A stretch of DNA of 10,584 bases from Bacillota bacterium (GTDB taxonomy: Bacteria > Bacillota > Clostridia > UBA1381): the NCBI GenBank assembly GCA_021203665.1, contig JAJQAT010000145.1, positions 1-10,584 on the forward strand, read 5' to 3'. The notes beneath the pieces were generated by a model. The model was not told the origin of the DNA and did not search any database. It saw nothing but the letters and a program-made list of their open reading frames with translations. Of the stretch, positions 1-7,612 are shown piece after piece (the stretch's first letter is position 1; the number at the start of each line of letters is the position of its first letter). Both the position numbers and the translations under genes were made by a program.

Positions 1-24
1 GTATTTACTATGAGATTTTTTTGT

Positions 25-30
25 GGAGGA
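25..30 (+). promoter_or_regulatory. Ribosome binding site that fixes the SipL-like start
   Basis: GGAGGA lies 7 nt before ATG 38. The longer in-frame reading from GTG 23 would place the start codon on top of this site, so the shorter protein is preferred. No promoter can be assigned in the 24 bases before it. Confidence 0.8.
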
Positions 31-37
31 TAAAATA

Positions 38-1579
38 ATGAAATTGATAAAAGAAAGCATAACTGTCAATCAAGTGAATTGCAAGGGCGGCACGCAGGTG
101 CTTGTGGACGAGGATATAATAGTTCCCGATGTTAAACCGGATATATTGAAGATATTGCAGGTTGACACCGCGTCCTGCATTACCGGCAAGGAAATTACAA
201 ACGGCAGAGCGGTCATAAACGGCAGAACGGACTTGAAAATACTGTACATACCCGACAGCGACAGGGAAAAAATCAAGAGCATAATAACATCCTTTGACTT
301 TACTCAAAATGTGGACAGTCAGAAAATCTCGGGCGATATGACGCCTGTTGTGATGTCCAATGTTGACAGAGTTGAATTTTCCTTGATAAACAGCCGTAAG
401 CTGCGCGTTAAAATCATAGTCGGAATCGATTATGAAATAATCGCGGAAAAGAATGTTGAAATAGCGGTTGAAACCGCGGACTGCGATGATGCCGAGGTAC
501 TGCGCGAAAGCGTAAGGCTGCAAAACTGCGTCGGACTTTCCGAAACCGAATTTTCAATCAAGGACAGCATAGAGGTGCCGAACGGTCAAAGCTCCATAGG
601 TGAAATCTTGAAAATTGACACGAAAATATCCGATTGCGAATATAAAACCGTCACCGGTAAAATAGTCGCAAAGGGAGCCGTCAATGTATGCGCGCTCTAT
701 ACCGATGATGACTGTAAAATTCGCTTTATGGAGTCGGAAATACCGTTTACCGAGGTTTTTGACTGCGACGATGCCGGAGATGAAACGATATGCGATATTG
801 ATTACAGCATATCCGATGTGAAGTATGAGGTCGCGGAGGACAGCGACGGCGACAGGCGAATAGTGTATTTGGATATTGCGGTCGCGGCGCAGATTAAGGC
901 GACGGAAAATGTGTCGGTGGATATGATTTGCGATTGCTACGAGCCGTTTATGAAAACCGATATTTTAAAGGAGGATATAGAGCTTGAGGAAATAGTGTCG
1001 CGTCCGTCCACGCAAAACAGCATACGCGAAACGGTGGAAATAAACGCGGGCGCTCCGGGAATGTCGGGCGTGTATGACGTTATAACAAGACCGTACATAA
1101 CAAAAGCTCAGCTCCAACGCGGCAAGCTCCTCGCCGAGGGCAAAATAGAGGCGTATATATTGTACCTGACCGACAGTAATGAAAGTCCCGTATACAGTAT
1201 GAAAAAGGAGCTGCCGTTCAGCTATATGCTTGACAGCGAATGCAGTGATGATGATTTAATTCCGGAAATTAAGGCGGAGGTTAAGCATACGGCATATAAT
1301 TTGAATGTGGCGGGTGAGATTGAAATAAGATGTATCCTATCTCTCAGCGCGAACATAATCCGCAGGAGGAAAATAGAGCTTATAAGCGACGTTATAACGG
1401 AAAAGCCGGAGAATAAGGATAAAAAGGGCATTGTGATTTATTTCGCGCAAAAGGGCGATAACCTTTGGGATATTTCAAAGCGCTACGCGGTACCCAGGGA
1501 GGAAATACTTAAATTCAACAATATGACCGAAACCGACAAGATAGAGGTAGGCTCCAGATTGTTTATTCCGGGAATGTAA
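38..1579 (+). CDS. SipL-like spore protein: SPOCS/DUF3794 repeats plus C-terminal LysM
   Basis: The 513-residue protein has no signal peptide. Its N-terminal part carries DUF3794/SPOCS-type sequence (VLVDEDIIVPDVKPDILKIL at 21-40). Related segments follow at about 165-290 and 320-450, which I read as two further copies. The C-terminus (about 465-511) is a LysM domain with GDNLWDISKRY and a final GSRLFIPG. Known for the family: this architecture and length match SipL of Clostridioides difficile, which binds the ATPase SpoIVA through its LysM domain and helps the coat assemble around the forespore. Inference: this protein does the same in the mother cell. ATG 38 is chosen because GGAGGA at 25-30 lies 7 nt upstream; an in-frame GTG at 23 would overlap that ribosome binding site. 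A strong terminator follows, so the gene is transcriptionally separate from cysS. The exact repeat borders are uncertain, and it could be a SipL paralogue. Confidence 0.9.
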   Translation: MKLIKESITVNQVNCKGGTQVLVDEDIIVPDVKPDILKILQVDTASCITGKEITNGRAVINGRTDLKILYIPDSDREKIKSIITSFDFTQNVDSQKISGDMTPVVMSNVDRVEFSLINSRKLRVKIIVGIDYEIIAEKNVEIAVETADCDDAEVLRESVRLQNCVGLSETEFSIKDSIEVPNGQSSIGEILKIDTKISDCEYKTVTGKIVAKGAVNVCALYTDDDCKIRFMESEIPFTEVFDCDDAGDETICDIDYSISDVKYEVAEDSDGDRRIVYLDIAVAAQIKATENVSVDMICDCYEPFMKTDILKEDIELEEIVSRPSTQNSIRETVEINAGAPGMSGVYDVITRPYITKAQLQRGKLLAEGKIEAYILYLTDSNESPVYSMKKELPFSYMLDSECSDDDLIPEIKAEVKHTAYNLNVAGEIEIRCILSLSANIIRRRKIELISDVITEKPENKDKKGIVIYFAQKGDNLWDISKRYAVPREEILKFNNMTETDKIEVGSRLFIPGM

Positions 1580-1585
1580 ATAAAG

Positions 1586-1613
1586 CGGCACAGCAGCGGC
1601 TGTGCCGTTTTTT
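1586..1613 (+). terminator. Strong intrinsic terminator after the SipL-like gene
   Basis: A perfect 9-bp stem, CGGCACAGC (1586-1594) with GCTGTGCCG (1599-1607), closes a 4-nt AGCG loop and is followed at once by six T (1608-1613). It begins 7 nt after the stop codon. This is a textbook Rho-independent terminator for the + strand. Confidence 0.95.
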
Positions 1614-1646
1614 CTGCGACAATATGGATTTTTTTGCTAAAAACAG

Positions 1647-1675
1647 TTGTAATTTTAATCAAAGTGCGATATAAT
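1647..1675 (+). promoter_or_regulatory. Sigma-A promoter for the cysS operon
   Basis: A -35 box TTGTAA (1647-1652) and a perfect -10 box TATAAT (1670-1675) are separated by 17 nt. The promoter lies between the SipL terminator and cysS, about 40 nt before the cysS start codon. The predicted transcription start is near 1682, giving a short leader with no room for a T-box, although T-boxes often control cysS in Bacillota. Confidence 0.85.
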
Positions 1676-1714
1676 TAGATATGATTGGAAAAAGCAAAAA
1701 AAGGAAGTAGTTTA

Positions 1715-3121
1715 ATGAGAATTTATAACACCCTTACAAGGCAGAAACAGGAGTTTGTTCCTATAGATAAAAACGAGGTAAAAATGTATTCCTGCGGACC
1801 GACCGTTTATGATTATTTTCATATCGGCAACGCGCGTCCGTTTATTGTGTTTGACACAATGCGCCGTTATCTTGAATATTCGGGATATAACGTAAAATTT
1901 GTGCAGAATTTTACCGATATTGACGATAAAATGATAAAACGCGCCAATGAAGAGGGAATAACCGTAAAGGAGCTTGGCGACAGGTTTATCGCCGAGTATT
2001 TTAAAGACGCCCAGGCGATAGGCGTAAAAAAGGCGACAATCCACCCGAAAGCCACGGAGAATATTGACGCTATAATAGATGTCATAAAAAAGCTTGAGGA
2101 AAACGGATACGCCTACAACGTTGACGGAAACGTGTATTTTGCTGCAAAAAAATTCAAGGAATACGGCAAGCTGTCGAAGCAGCCGCTTGAAGACCTTGAG
2201 GCGGGCGCGAGAATAGACGTCAACGAAAATAAGCGCGACGTTATGGACTTCGCTCTATGGAAAAAGCAAAAGGATGGTGAGCCCGCATGGGAAAGTCCGT
2301 GGGGCATGGGCAGACCGGGCTGGCATATAGAGTGCAGTGCTATGGTAAATAAATTCCTCGGCGAAACGATAGATATACATTCCGGCGGACAGGATTTGAT
2401 ATTCCCGCATCACGAAAATGAAATCGCTCAAAGTGAGTGCGCTAATTGCAAGCCATTTGCCAATTATTGGATGCATAACGGCTACATCAATATAAACAAC
2501 CAAAAAATGAGCAAATCACTGGGAAATTTCTTCACAGTAAGAGATATTCTGAAAAATTACGACGGCGAGGTGATAAGATTTTTTATGCTGTCCGCGCACT
2601 ACAGAAATCCGATTAATTTTGCCGATACTCTTATGGAGCAGGCAAAATCGGCGGTCGAAAGAGTGTACACCTGTATAGATAATCTTGAATTTCTGCTCAA
2701 AAACAGCGCCGACAGAGAGCTTACTGAGACAGAAAAGGAATATTCATCAAAGCTTGATGAATGTAAGCGTAAATTTATCTCGGCAATGGACGATGATTTA
2801 AACACGGCGGACGCTATAGCCGCGATTTTTGACATAGTTTACGCGTCAAATACCGAGCTTTCAAACGAAACGGAAAACGCAAGGACGGCGGTCGAAAAAA
2901 CGCTTGACCTTATCAGAGAGCTTGGCGGCGTGCTGGGTTTGTTCCAAAACAAAGCGAATAAATCCATTGACGCTGAGATTGAGGAGCTTATAGAAAAGCG
3001 TAACAAGGCGCGTGCCGAAAAGAACTGGGCGGAGGCTGACGCAATCCGCGATAAGCTCAAGGCAATGAATATAGTGCTAAAGGACACGCCTATGGGCGTA
3101 AAATGGAGCTATATCGAATAG
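1715..3121 (+). CDS. cysS: Cysteinyl-tRNA synthetase
   Basis: This class I aminoacyl-tRNA synthetase attaches cysteine to tRNA-Cys in the cytoplasm using ATP. The 468-residue protein is normal family length. The HIGH-type signature is HIGN (36-39) and the KMSKS signature is KMSKS (264-268), both in the Rossmann catalytic fold. The zinc ligands that discriminate cysteine are all visible at the expected spacing: C27 in YSCGPTVYD, C207 in GWHIECSAM, and H232 and E236 in FPHHENE. The C-terminal part is helical and charged, as expected for the tRNA-binding end. ATG 1715 has AAGGAAG 7 nt upstream; an in-frame TTG at 1685 would add a non-conserved leader. It is the first gene of the operon, followed 35 nt later by mrnC, the same pairing as in Bacillus subtilis. 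Confidence 0.98.
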   Translation: MRIYNTLTRQKQEFVPIDKNEVKMYSCGPTVYDYFHIGNARPFIVFDTMRRYLEYSGYNVKFVQNFTDIDDKMIKRANEEGITVKELGDRFIAEYFKDAQAIGVKKATIHPKATENIDAIIDVIKKLEENGYAYNVDGNVYFAAKKFKEYGKLSKQPLEDLEAGARIDVNENKRDVMDFALWKKQKDGEPAWESPWGMGRPGWHIECSAMVNKFLGETIDIHSGGQDLIFPHHENEIAQSECANCKPFANYWMHNGYININNQKMSKSLGNFFTVRDILKNYDGEVIRFFMLSAHYRNPINFADTLMEQAKSAVERVYTCIDNLEFLLKNSADRELTETEKEYSSKLDECKRKFISAMDDDLNTADAIAAIFDIVYASNTELSNETENARTAVEKTLDLIRELGGVLGLFQNKANKSIDAEIEELIEKRNKARAEKNWAEADAIRDKLKAMNIVLKDTPMGVKWSYIE

Positions 3122-3156
3122 CAAAGCGTAAAACTTATACACAAGGAGAAAAAAGA

Positions 3157-3555
3157 ATGTCACTTACAGCAAAGAAACCGTCGCAGTTTTCGCCGCTGAC
3201 GCTGGCTTATATCGGCGACGGTGTGTATGAGCTTTTTGTGCGGACAAGGGTCATTGAGGAACATGAAAATCTCCCTCCGCATAAGCTGCACAAGAAAACC
3301 GTTCAATACGTAAAGGCACATTCCCAATCAAACAGCATAAACGCAATGTCGGAATATCTTACCGAAGATGAAACGGCGGTATTCAAGCGCGGAAGAAACG
3401 CGAAATCAAACACAACGCCGAAAAATGCCGATATTGCGGACTACAGACGCGCGACAGGATTTGAGGCGCTGATTGGTTTTCTTTACCTTTCGGGAGAAAC
3501 GGACAGGCTTAACGAACTAATGAATATAGCGTATGAAAATGCGTTAGATAAATAA
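3157..3555 (+). CDS. mrnC: Mini-ribonuclease III, 23S rRNA maturation
   Basis: Mini-III is a dimeric double-strand-specific endoribonuclease that trims the ends of 23S rRNA precursor. It contains an RNase III catalytic domain without the usual dsRNA-binding domain, and the 132-residue length agrees with that. The catalytic signatures are visible: YIGDGVYE (18-25), where D21 is the expected metal ligand, and ATGFEALIG (99-107), where E103 is the second acidic ligand. The segment between them (RGRNAKSNTTPKNADIADYR) is also typical of the family. ATG 3157 is preceded 7 nt upstream by AAGGAGA (3143-3149). A longer in-frame ORF from 3103 would overlap the cysS end and add residues foreign to the family. 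It follows cysS directly, with no terminator between them. Confidence 0.95.
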   Translation: MSLTAKKPSQFSPLTLAYIGDGVYELFVRTRVIEEHENLPPHKLHKKTVQYVKAHSQSNSINAMSEYLTEDETAVFKRGRNAKSNTTPKNADIADYRRATGFEALIGFLYLSGETDRLNELMNIAYENALDK

Positions 3556-3581
3556 TATTTTAAAGGAGGAAACACAATAAA

Positions 3582-4430
3582 ATGGATAAGAAAAGAGTTA
3601 CAGAGCTTTCAATCATTGCCAATAATGTGCGTAAAAATGCTCTGACGGCTGTATATAATGCGGCATCGGGTCATCCGGGAGGCTCGCTTTCGATAGCGGA
3701 CGCGCTTACGCTGCTTTATTTTGAAGTGATGAATGTTGACCCGAAAAATCCGAAGATGGAAAACAGAGATAGGTTTGTGCTGTCCAAGGGACACACCGCA
3801 CCGGCGCTTTACGGTGTTCTTGCGGAGAGAGGATTTATTCCCAAGGAGGACGTAAAAACCTTCAGACATATTGACAGCTATCTTCAAGGACACCCCGATA
3901 TGAATAAGGTGCCGGGTGTTGATATGTCAACAGGCTCGCTCGGACAGGGCGTTTCCGTGGCGGGCGGTATGGCGCTCGCGGCAAAGCTTGACAATAAGGA
4001 TTACAGAGTTTATTCAATTCTCGGCGACGGCGAGCTTGAAGAAGGACAGGTATGGGAGCAGGCTATGTTTGCGGCTCACTATAAGCTCGATAACTTTACT
4101 ATTTTTATCGATAACAACGGATTGCAGATAGACGGCGATATTTCAAAGGTAATGAATCCCAATCCTATCGACGAAAAGTTTAAGGCTTTCGGCTGGCACG
4201 TCATTATTACGGACGCGCATGATTTTGAAAAGCTTCTTGCCGCCGTTGAGGAGGCAAAGGCAACAAAGGGACAGCCGACGGCGATTATAATGAAGTCGGT
4301 AAAGGGCAAAAACGTTTCCTTTATGGAAAACAATCCCGCATGGCACGGCGCGGCACCCAAAGAGGACGAATATAATCAGGCTATCGCAGAGCTTGACGAG
4401 ATAATCAAAGGATTGGAGGCGAGTCTATAA
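3582..4430 (+). CDS. Transketolase, N-terminal (TPP-binding) subunit
   Basis: This is the thiamine-diphosphate-binding half of a split transketolase, the enzyme that transfers two-carbon ketol units between sugar phosphates in the non-oxidative pentose phosphate pathway. In 282 residues it shows GHPGGSLS (30-37), LSKGH (67-71), QGHPD (102-106) and the TPP motif, which runs from GDGELEEGQ (148-156) to NN (178-179). An AWHGAAP segment lies at 254-260. The histidines in these motifs match substrate and cofactor contacts in transketolases. ATG 3582 has AAGGAGGA at 3563-3570. The stop codon overlaps the next gene's ATG by one base, so the two subunits are probably translated together. A DXS identity is unlikely because DXS is one long chain. 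A transketolase specialised for another sugar phosphate cannot be excluded. Confidence 0.95.
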   Translation: MDKKRVTELSIIANNVRKNALTAVYNAASGHPGGSLSIADALTLLYFEVMNVDPKNPKMENRDRFVLSKGHTAPALYGVLAERGFIPKEDVKTFRHIDSYLQGHPDMNKVPGVDMSTGSLGQGVSVAGGMALAAKLDNKDYRVYSILGDGELEEGQVWEQAMFAAHYKLDNFTIFIDNNGLQIDGDISKVMNPNPIDEKFKAFGWHVIITDAHDFEKLLAAVEEAKATKGQPTAIIMKSVKGKNVSFMENNPAWHGAAPKEDEYNQAIAELDEIIKGLEASL

Positions 4431-5359
4431 TGGCAAAAAAGGCTACAAGAGAATCATACGGAGCGGCGCTTGTAAAATACGGAGATAATCCGAATATCGT
4501 TGTTCTTGACGCGGACCTTTCAAAGTCTACAAAGACGGAGATGTTCAAAAAAGCATATCCGGACAGATTCATAAATATGGGTATTGCGGAGGGCAATATG
4601 ATGTGCGTTGCGGCCGGTCTTGCCGCAAGCGGAAAAATCGCGTTCGCCTCTACATTTGCGATGTTCGCGGCGGGCAGAGCGTTTGAGCAGGTAAGAAATT
4701 CAATCGGTTATACAAAACTGAATGTGAAAATCGGCGCAACTCACGCGGGCATTTCGGTAGGTGAGGACGGCGCGTCACATCAGTGCCTTGAGGATTTGGC
4801 GCTTATGCGTTCAATTCCGAATATGGTTGTAATCAATCCCGCCGACGATACCGAGGCTATGCAGGCTGTAAAAGCCGCTATAGACCACGACGGTCCCGTA
4901 TATATGAGATTCGGACGTCTTGCCGTTGAGGATATAAACGGCGAGGACTATAAGTTTGAGCTTGGCAAGGGCGTTCAGCTTAAGGACGGCGGCGACGCGA
5001 CTATTATCGCGACCGGTCTTATGGTAGGAATGGCTCTTGAGGCGGCTCAAACGCTAAAGTCCGAGGGCATAGACGCGCGAGTTATAAATATTCATACAAT
5101 AAAACCGATAGACGAGGATATAATAATAAAGGCGGCTAAGGAAACAGGCGCCATTGTAACGGCTGAGGAGCATTATATAATGGGCGGACTCGGCAGCGCG
5201 GTTACGGAGGTTGTATGCGCCAACGCTCCCGTTCCGGTAAAAATAATCGGTACGGACAGATTCGGCAAATCGGGTAAGCCTGCCGAATTGTTTAAGGAGT
5301 ACGGACTTACGGCTGAAAATATCGTAAAGAATGTTAAAGAAGCTATCGCAATGAAATAA
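4430..5359 (+). CDS. Transketolase, C-terminal (pyrimidine-binding) subunit
   Basis: This is the partner half of the split enzyme, carrying the pyrimidine-binding domain and the C-terminal domain in 309 residues. Visible motifs are NMGIAEGNM (49-57), where E54 is the expected glutamate that activates the TPP aminopyrimidine. Others are FASTFAMFAAGRAFEQVR (72-89) and THAGISVGEDGASHQ (104-118). The C-terminal domain includes TAEEHYIMGGLGSAVTE (244-260) and a closing SGKPAELFKEYGLT (281-294). The start ATG overlaps the upstream TAA (TAATG), and GGAGG at 4415-4419 lies inside the upstream gene. The tight coupling suggests equal amounts of the two subunits in a heteromeric enzyme. Glyceraldehyde-3-phosphate, one of its products, is also a precursor of the MEP pathway encoded downstream. 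Confidence 0.95.
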   Translation: MAKKATRESYGAALVKYGDNPNIVVLDADLSKSTKTEMFKKAYPDRFINMGIAEGNMMCVAAGLAASGKIAFASTFAMFAAGRAFEQVRNSIGYTKLNVKIGATHAGISVGEDGASHQCLEDLALMRSIPNMVVINPADDTEAMQAVKAAIDHDGPVYMRFGRLAVEDINGEDYKFELGKGVQLKDGGDATIIATGLMVGMALEAAQTLKSEGIDARVINIHTIKPIDEDIIIKAAKETGAIVTAEEHYIMGGLGSAVTEVVCANAPVPVKIIGTDRFGKSGKPAELFKEYGLTAENIVKNVKEAIAMK

Positions 5360-5376
5360 TTGTTAAGGAGAAAGCT

Positions 5377-5898
5377 ATGAAAAAATTAATGCTTACGGCG
5401 GCAAGTCTGTTTATGGTGATAATGCTGTGCGCCTGCGGCGGAGGTAAAACCGCGTCCGAGCCTATTCCGGATATAGACCCCGCGGCGCTTATAACCGCGG
5501 AGGACGTTGCCGCATACGCGGGATATACTCCCGTGATTGAAGAAACGGGTACGGCGCGCGAGGGAAATGTCGCGACCGTACTTTACAGGAGCGAGCCAAT
5601 CGGCGAGCAGGATATTGTAAGCGTAAAAATAACTCAGTTTACCGATACAATAGACTATCAAGCAATTTTTGAGGAGTATGAGCAGGGTAAAGCAAAACGC
5701 TCATCGGCGGAGCTTGTGGACAGCATCGGTCAGGAGGCGTATATCGCGTTCCCGACTATCCACGTATATGACAGAGGCTGTCTTATTGAAATAACAGCCG
5801 GCTCCGGCTCGGATGAGGCTCAAAGCGAGCTGTTAAAGAGTCTTGCCGTTACGGCGGCGGCGCGCCTTGAGGAAATTGTTCCGGAATATACTAAATAA
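5377..5898 (+). CDS. Small lipoprotein of unknown function
   Basis: I do not recognise the family. The 173-residue protein starts with a lipoprotein signal peptide: two lysines, a hydrophobic stretch (4-17) and the lipobox LCAC, with C20 as the lipidated residue. GGG follows as a flexible linker. It should therefore be anchored on the outer face of the cytoplasmic membrane. The mature part of about 150 residues has no membrane segment or obvious catalytic motif. It alternates predicted strands (VATVLYR, IVSVKITQF, GCLIEITAGSG) with helices, which looks like a compact alpha/beta sensor or binding domain. ATG 5377 has AAGGAG 6 nt upstream and lies 17 nt after the transketolase gene with no terminator between, so it belongs to the cysS operon. 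A hairpin terminator follows. The link to transketolase may only be positional. Confidence 0.85.
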   Translation: MKKLMLTAASLFMVIMLCACGGGKTASEPIPDIDPAALITAEDVAAYAGYTPVIEETGTAREGNVATVLYRSEPIGEQDIVSVKITQFTDTIDYQAIFEEYEQGKAKRSSAELVDSIGQEAYIAFPTIHVYDRGCLIEITAGSGSDEAQSELLKSLAVTAAARLEEIVPEYTK

Positions 5899-5904
5899 CC
5901 AAAC

Positions 5905-5953
5905 AAGAACGCATATGTGAATGAGTAATAATCCTTCACTATAGCGTTCTTTT
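5905..5953 (+). terminator. Probable terminator ending the cysS operon
   Basis: AAGAACGC (5905-5912) pairs with GCGTTCTT (5944-5951). After an internal 4x4 mismatch (ATAT against TATA), GTGAA (5917-5921) pairs with TTCAC (5935-5939). Four T occupy 5950-5953, then GGG interrupts the run. AACC at 5897-5900 and GGTT nearby could lengthen the base. The U-tract is short, so termination may be partial. Confidence 0.6.
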
Positions 5954-5963
5954 GGGTTATAAT
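5935..5963 (+). promoter_or_regulatory. Sigma-A promoter for the fucosidase gene, inside the terminator hairpin
   Basis: TTCACT (5935-5940, four of six consensus bases) and a perfect TATAAT (5958-5963) are 17 nt apart. The -35 box forms the 3' arm of the inner stem of the preceding terminator. The predicted start is near 5970, about 50 nt before the fucosidase start codon. Confidence 0.65.
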
Positions 5964-6018
5964 CAGTGCGTTTTCTATTTATATGGATAATTATTTACAC
6001 TCGAAAAGGAGTATCAAT

Positions 6019-7491
6019 ATGAACAAGCAGGAATATTTGCACCGCATCGATGAGGTAATCGCGCGCGGCAAATTCAAGGACACATGGGAGTCGCTGTCGC
6101 GGTACACGGTTCCGCAATGGTACAGAAACGCCAAATTCGGCATATTCATTCACTGGGGCGTATACAGCGTACCCGCGTTCGGCAGTGAATGGTATTCGAG
6201 AAATATGTATATACAAGGCTCAAAGGAGTTTGAGCATCACATTAAAACCTACGGCGCGCACAAGGATTTCGGGTACAAGGATTTTATACCGATGTTCAAG
6301 GCGGAAAAATTCAATCCCGATGAGTGGGCGGAGCTTTTCAAAAACGCGGGCGCGGAATATGTCGTTCCCGTCGCGGAGCATCACGACGGGTTCCAGATGT
6401 ACAAAAGCGATATTTCGCATTGGAACGCGTATGAAATGGGACCGCGCCGTGACACGTTGGGCGAGCTTAGCGAGAGTGTGAGTAAGCGCGGTATAATAAA
6501 CGGCGCGTCCTCGCACAGAATCGAGCATTGGTTCTTTATGGGACACGGCAAGGACTTTGAGAGTGACGTAACGGATAATGAAAAGGAGGGCGATTTCTAT
6601 TATCCCGCAATGCCGGAGCCTGACCATTTTGACCTGTTTTCAACACCGTATCCGTCGAAGGAATTTATGGAGGATTGGCTTTTACGCTGCTGTGAGCTTG
6701 TTGATAATTACAATCCGAAGATTATTTATTTTGATTGGTGGATTCAGCATGACGCGGCAAAGCCGTACTTAAAAAAATTCGCGGCGTATTACTACAACCG
6801 CGCGGTTGAGCGCGGCACAGAGGCGGTTATTAATTACAAGCACGACGCTTTCATGTTCGGTACGGCGGTGCCGGACGTGGAGCGCGGTCAATTCGCCGAC
6901 GCAAAGCCGTATATTTGGCAAACGGACACGTCCGTCGCAAGAAATTCGTGGTGCTATACCGAGGGCAACAGCTATAAAACTCCGAATGAAATTATCAGAG
7001 CATTAATCGATGTCGTAAGCAAAAACGGCAGAATGTTACTCAATATCGGTCCCAAAGCCGACGGCAGCATACCCGCCGAGGACAGGGAAATACTTCTCGC
7101 TATAGGCGGTTGGCTCAAGAAAAACGGCGAAGGTATTTATGGCGCAAACGTCTGGAGATACTCCGAGGAGGGCCCGACAAAGACCGTCGAGGGACAATTC
7201 AGCGACGGAGCCGAAACGGTGTATACCGAGCGCGATTTCCGTTTTACCGTCAAAGGCGGCAGCGTTTATGTGTTCGCGATGAAATTTCCGGAAAGCGGAG
7301 CCGTTACCGTAAAGGCCTTCGCCGACGCGGACGCAAGCAAAAAGCCCGTGTTTAACGGCATTATAAAAAGCGTTTCCGTACTCGGCTTTGACTGCGGCGT
7401 TACATATACCCGCGATGAAAACGGACTGCATATAAACGCGCCCGAGGTTAAGAGCGAATATCCGGTTACGTTTAAGATTACAATGAAATAA
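6019..7491 (+). CDS. GH29 alpha-L-fucosidase, cytoplasmic
   Basis: The enzyme should release terminal L-fucose from small glycans by a retaining mechanism. There is no signal peptide, so it acts inside the cell on imported substrates. In 490 residues the order is a (beta/alpha)8 catalytic domain (about 25-375) and a C-terminal beta-sandwich (about 380-490). Family features are FGIFIHWGVYSVPAFGSEWY (40-59), EHHDGF (120-125, fucose-binding histidines) and SSHRIEHWFF (164-173). YFDWW (237-241) follows the strand PKII, with D239 the likely nucleophile. LLNIGPKADGSIP (340-352) and IGGWLKKNGEGIYG (362-375) close the domain. E288 in VPDVERG is only a candidate acid/base. ATG 6019 has AAAGGAG 7 nt upstream; an in-frame ATG at 5983 lacks a ribosome binding site. 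No sugar transporter or fucose catabolism gene lies nearby. Specificity for another deoxysugar cannot be excluded. Confidence 0.9.
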   Translation: MNKQEYLHRIDEVIARGKFKDTWESLSRYTVPQWYRNAKFGIFIHWGVYSVPAFGSEWYSRNMYIQGSKEFEHHIKTYGAHKDFGYKDFIPMFKAEKFNPDEWAELFKNAGAEYVVPVAEHHDGFQMYKSDISHWNAYEMGPRRDTLGELSESVSKRGIINGASSHRIEHWFFMGHGKDFESDVTDNEKEGDFYYPAMPEPDHFDLFSTPYPSKEFMEDWLLRCCELVDNYNPKIIYFDWWIQHDAAKPYLKKFAAYYYNRAVERGTEAVINYKHDAFMFGTAVPDVERGQFADAKPYIWQTDTSVARNSWCYTEGNSYKTPNEIIRALIDVVSKNGRMLLNIGPKADGSIPAEDREILLAIGGWLKKNGEGIYGANVWRYSEEGPTKTVEGQFSDGAETVYTERDFRFTVKGGSVYVFAMKFPESGAVTVKAFADADASKKPVFNGIIKSVSVLGFDCGVTYTRDENGLHINAPEVKSEYPVTFKITMK

Positions 7492-7546
7492 AATTGATAC
7501 ATCATTATATCCCAAAATTTTCTTAAAAATTTTAAACAAAAAAGGG

Positions 7547-7575
7547 TTGATTTTTTTTGGTAACTATGATAAAAT
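7547..7575 (+). promoter_or_regulatory. Upstream sigma-A promoter of the carD-ispDF operon
   Basis: TTGATT (7547-7552) and TAAAAT (7570-7575) are 17 nt apart. Each box departs slightly from consensus. It lies 37 bp upstream of the stronger promoter at 7584 and in the same direction. Confidence 0.6.
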
Positions 7576-7583
7576 AAAAAAAT

Positions 7584-7612
7584 TTGACTTTTAGGTAAAA
7601 TTGTGCTATAAT
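7584..7612 (+). promoter_or_regulatory. Main sigma-A promoter of the carD-ispDF operon
   Basis: TTGACT (7584-7589, five of six) and a perfect TATAAT (7607-7612) have a 17-nt spacer. TG at 7604-7605 makes an extended -10 (TGCTATAAT). This is the best promoter in the window. The predicted start is near 7619, leaving a leader of about 40 nt before the carD start. Confidence 0.9.

Noticed and set aside
1586..1714. T-box or riboswitch leader for cysS
   Set aside because: Only about 33 nt separate the predicted transcription start from the cysS start codon, too short for a T-box. The hairpin at 1586-1607 lies upstream of the promoter and is the terminator of the previous gene.
3582..5359. Split DXS or a dehydrogenase E1 pair instead of transketolase
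   Set aside because: The motif set (GHPGGSLS, SKGH, GDGELEEGQ, then the GIAE half with SGKPAELFKEYGL) is that of the split transketolase family, and DXS is normally one long chain.
7514..7533. All-A/T hairpin after the fucosidase gene as a terminator
   Set aside because: It has no G-C pairs and no proper T-tract, so it would be unstable. It fits an AT-rich promoter region better.
7036..7539. Long - strand open frame opposite the fucosidase 3' end
   Set aside because: It is a shadow of the fucosidase coding frame, has no ribosome binding site or promoter, and its translation resembles no protein family. Other - strand frames, such as 8-523, 6220-6627 and 8806-9189, are rejected for the same reason.
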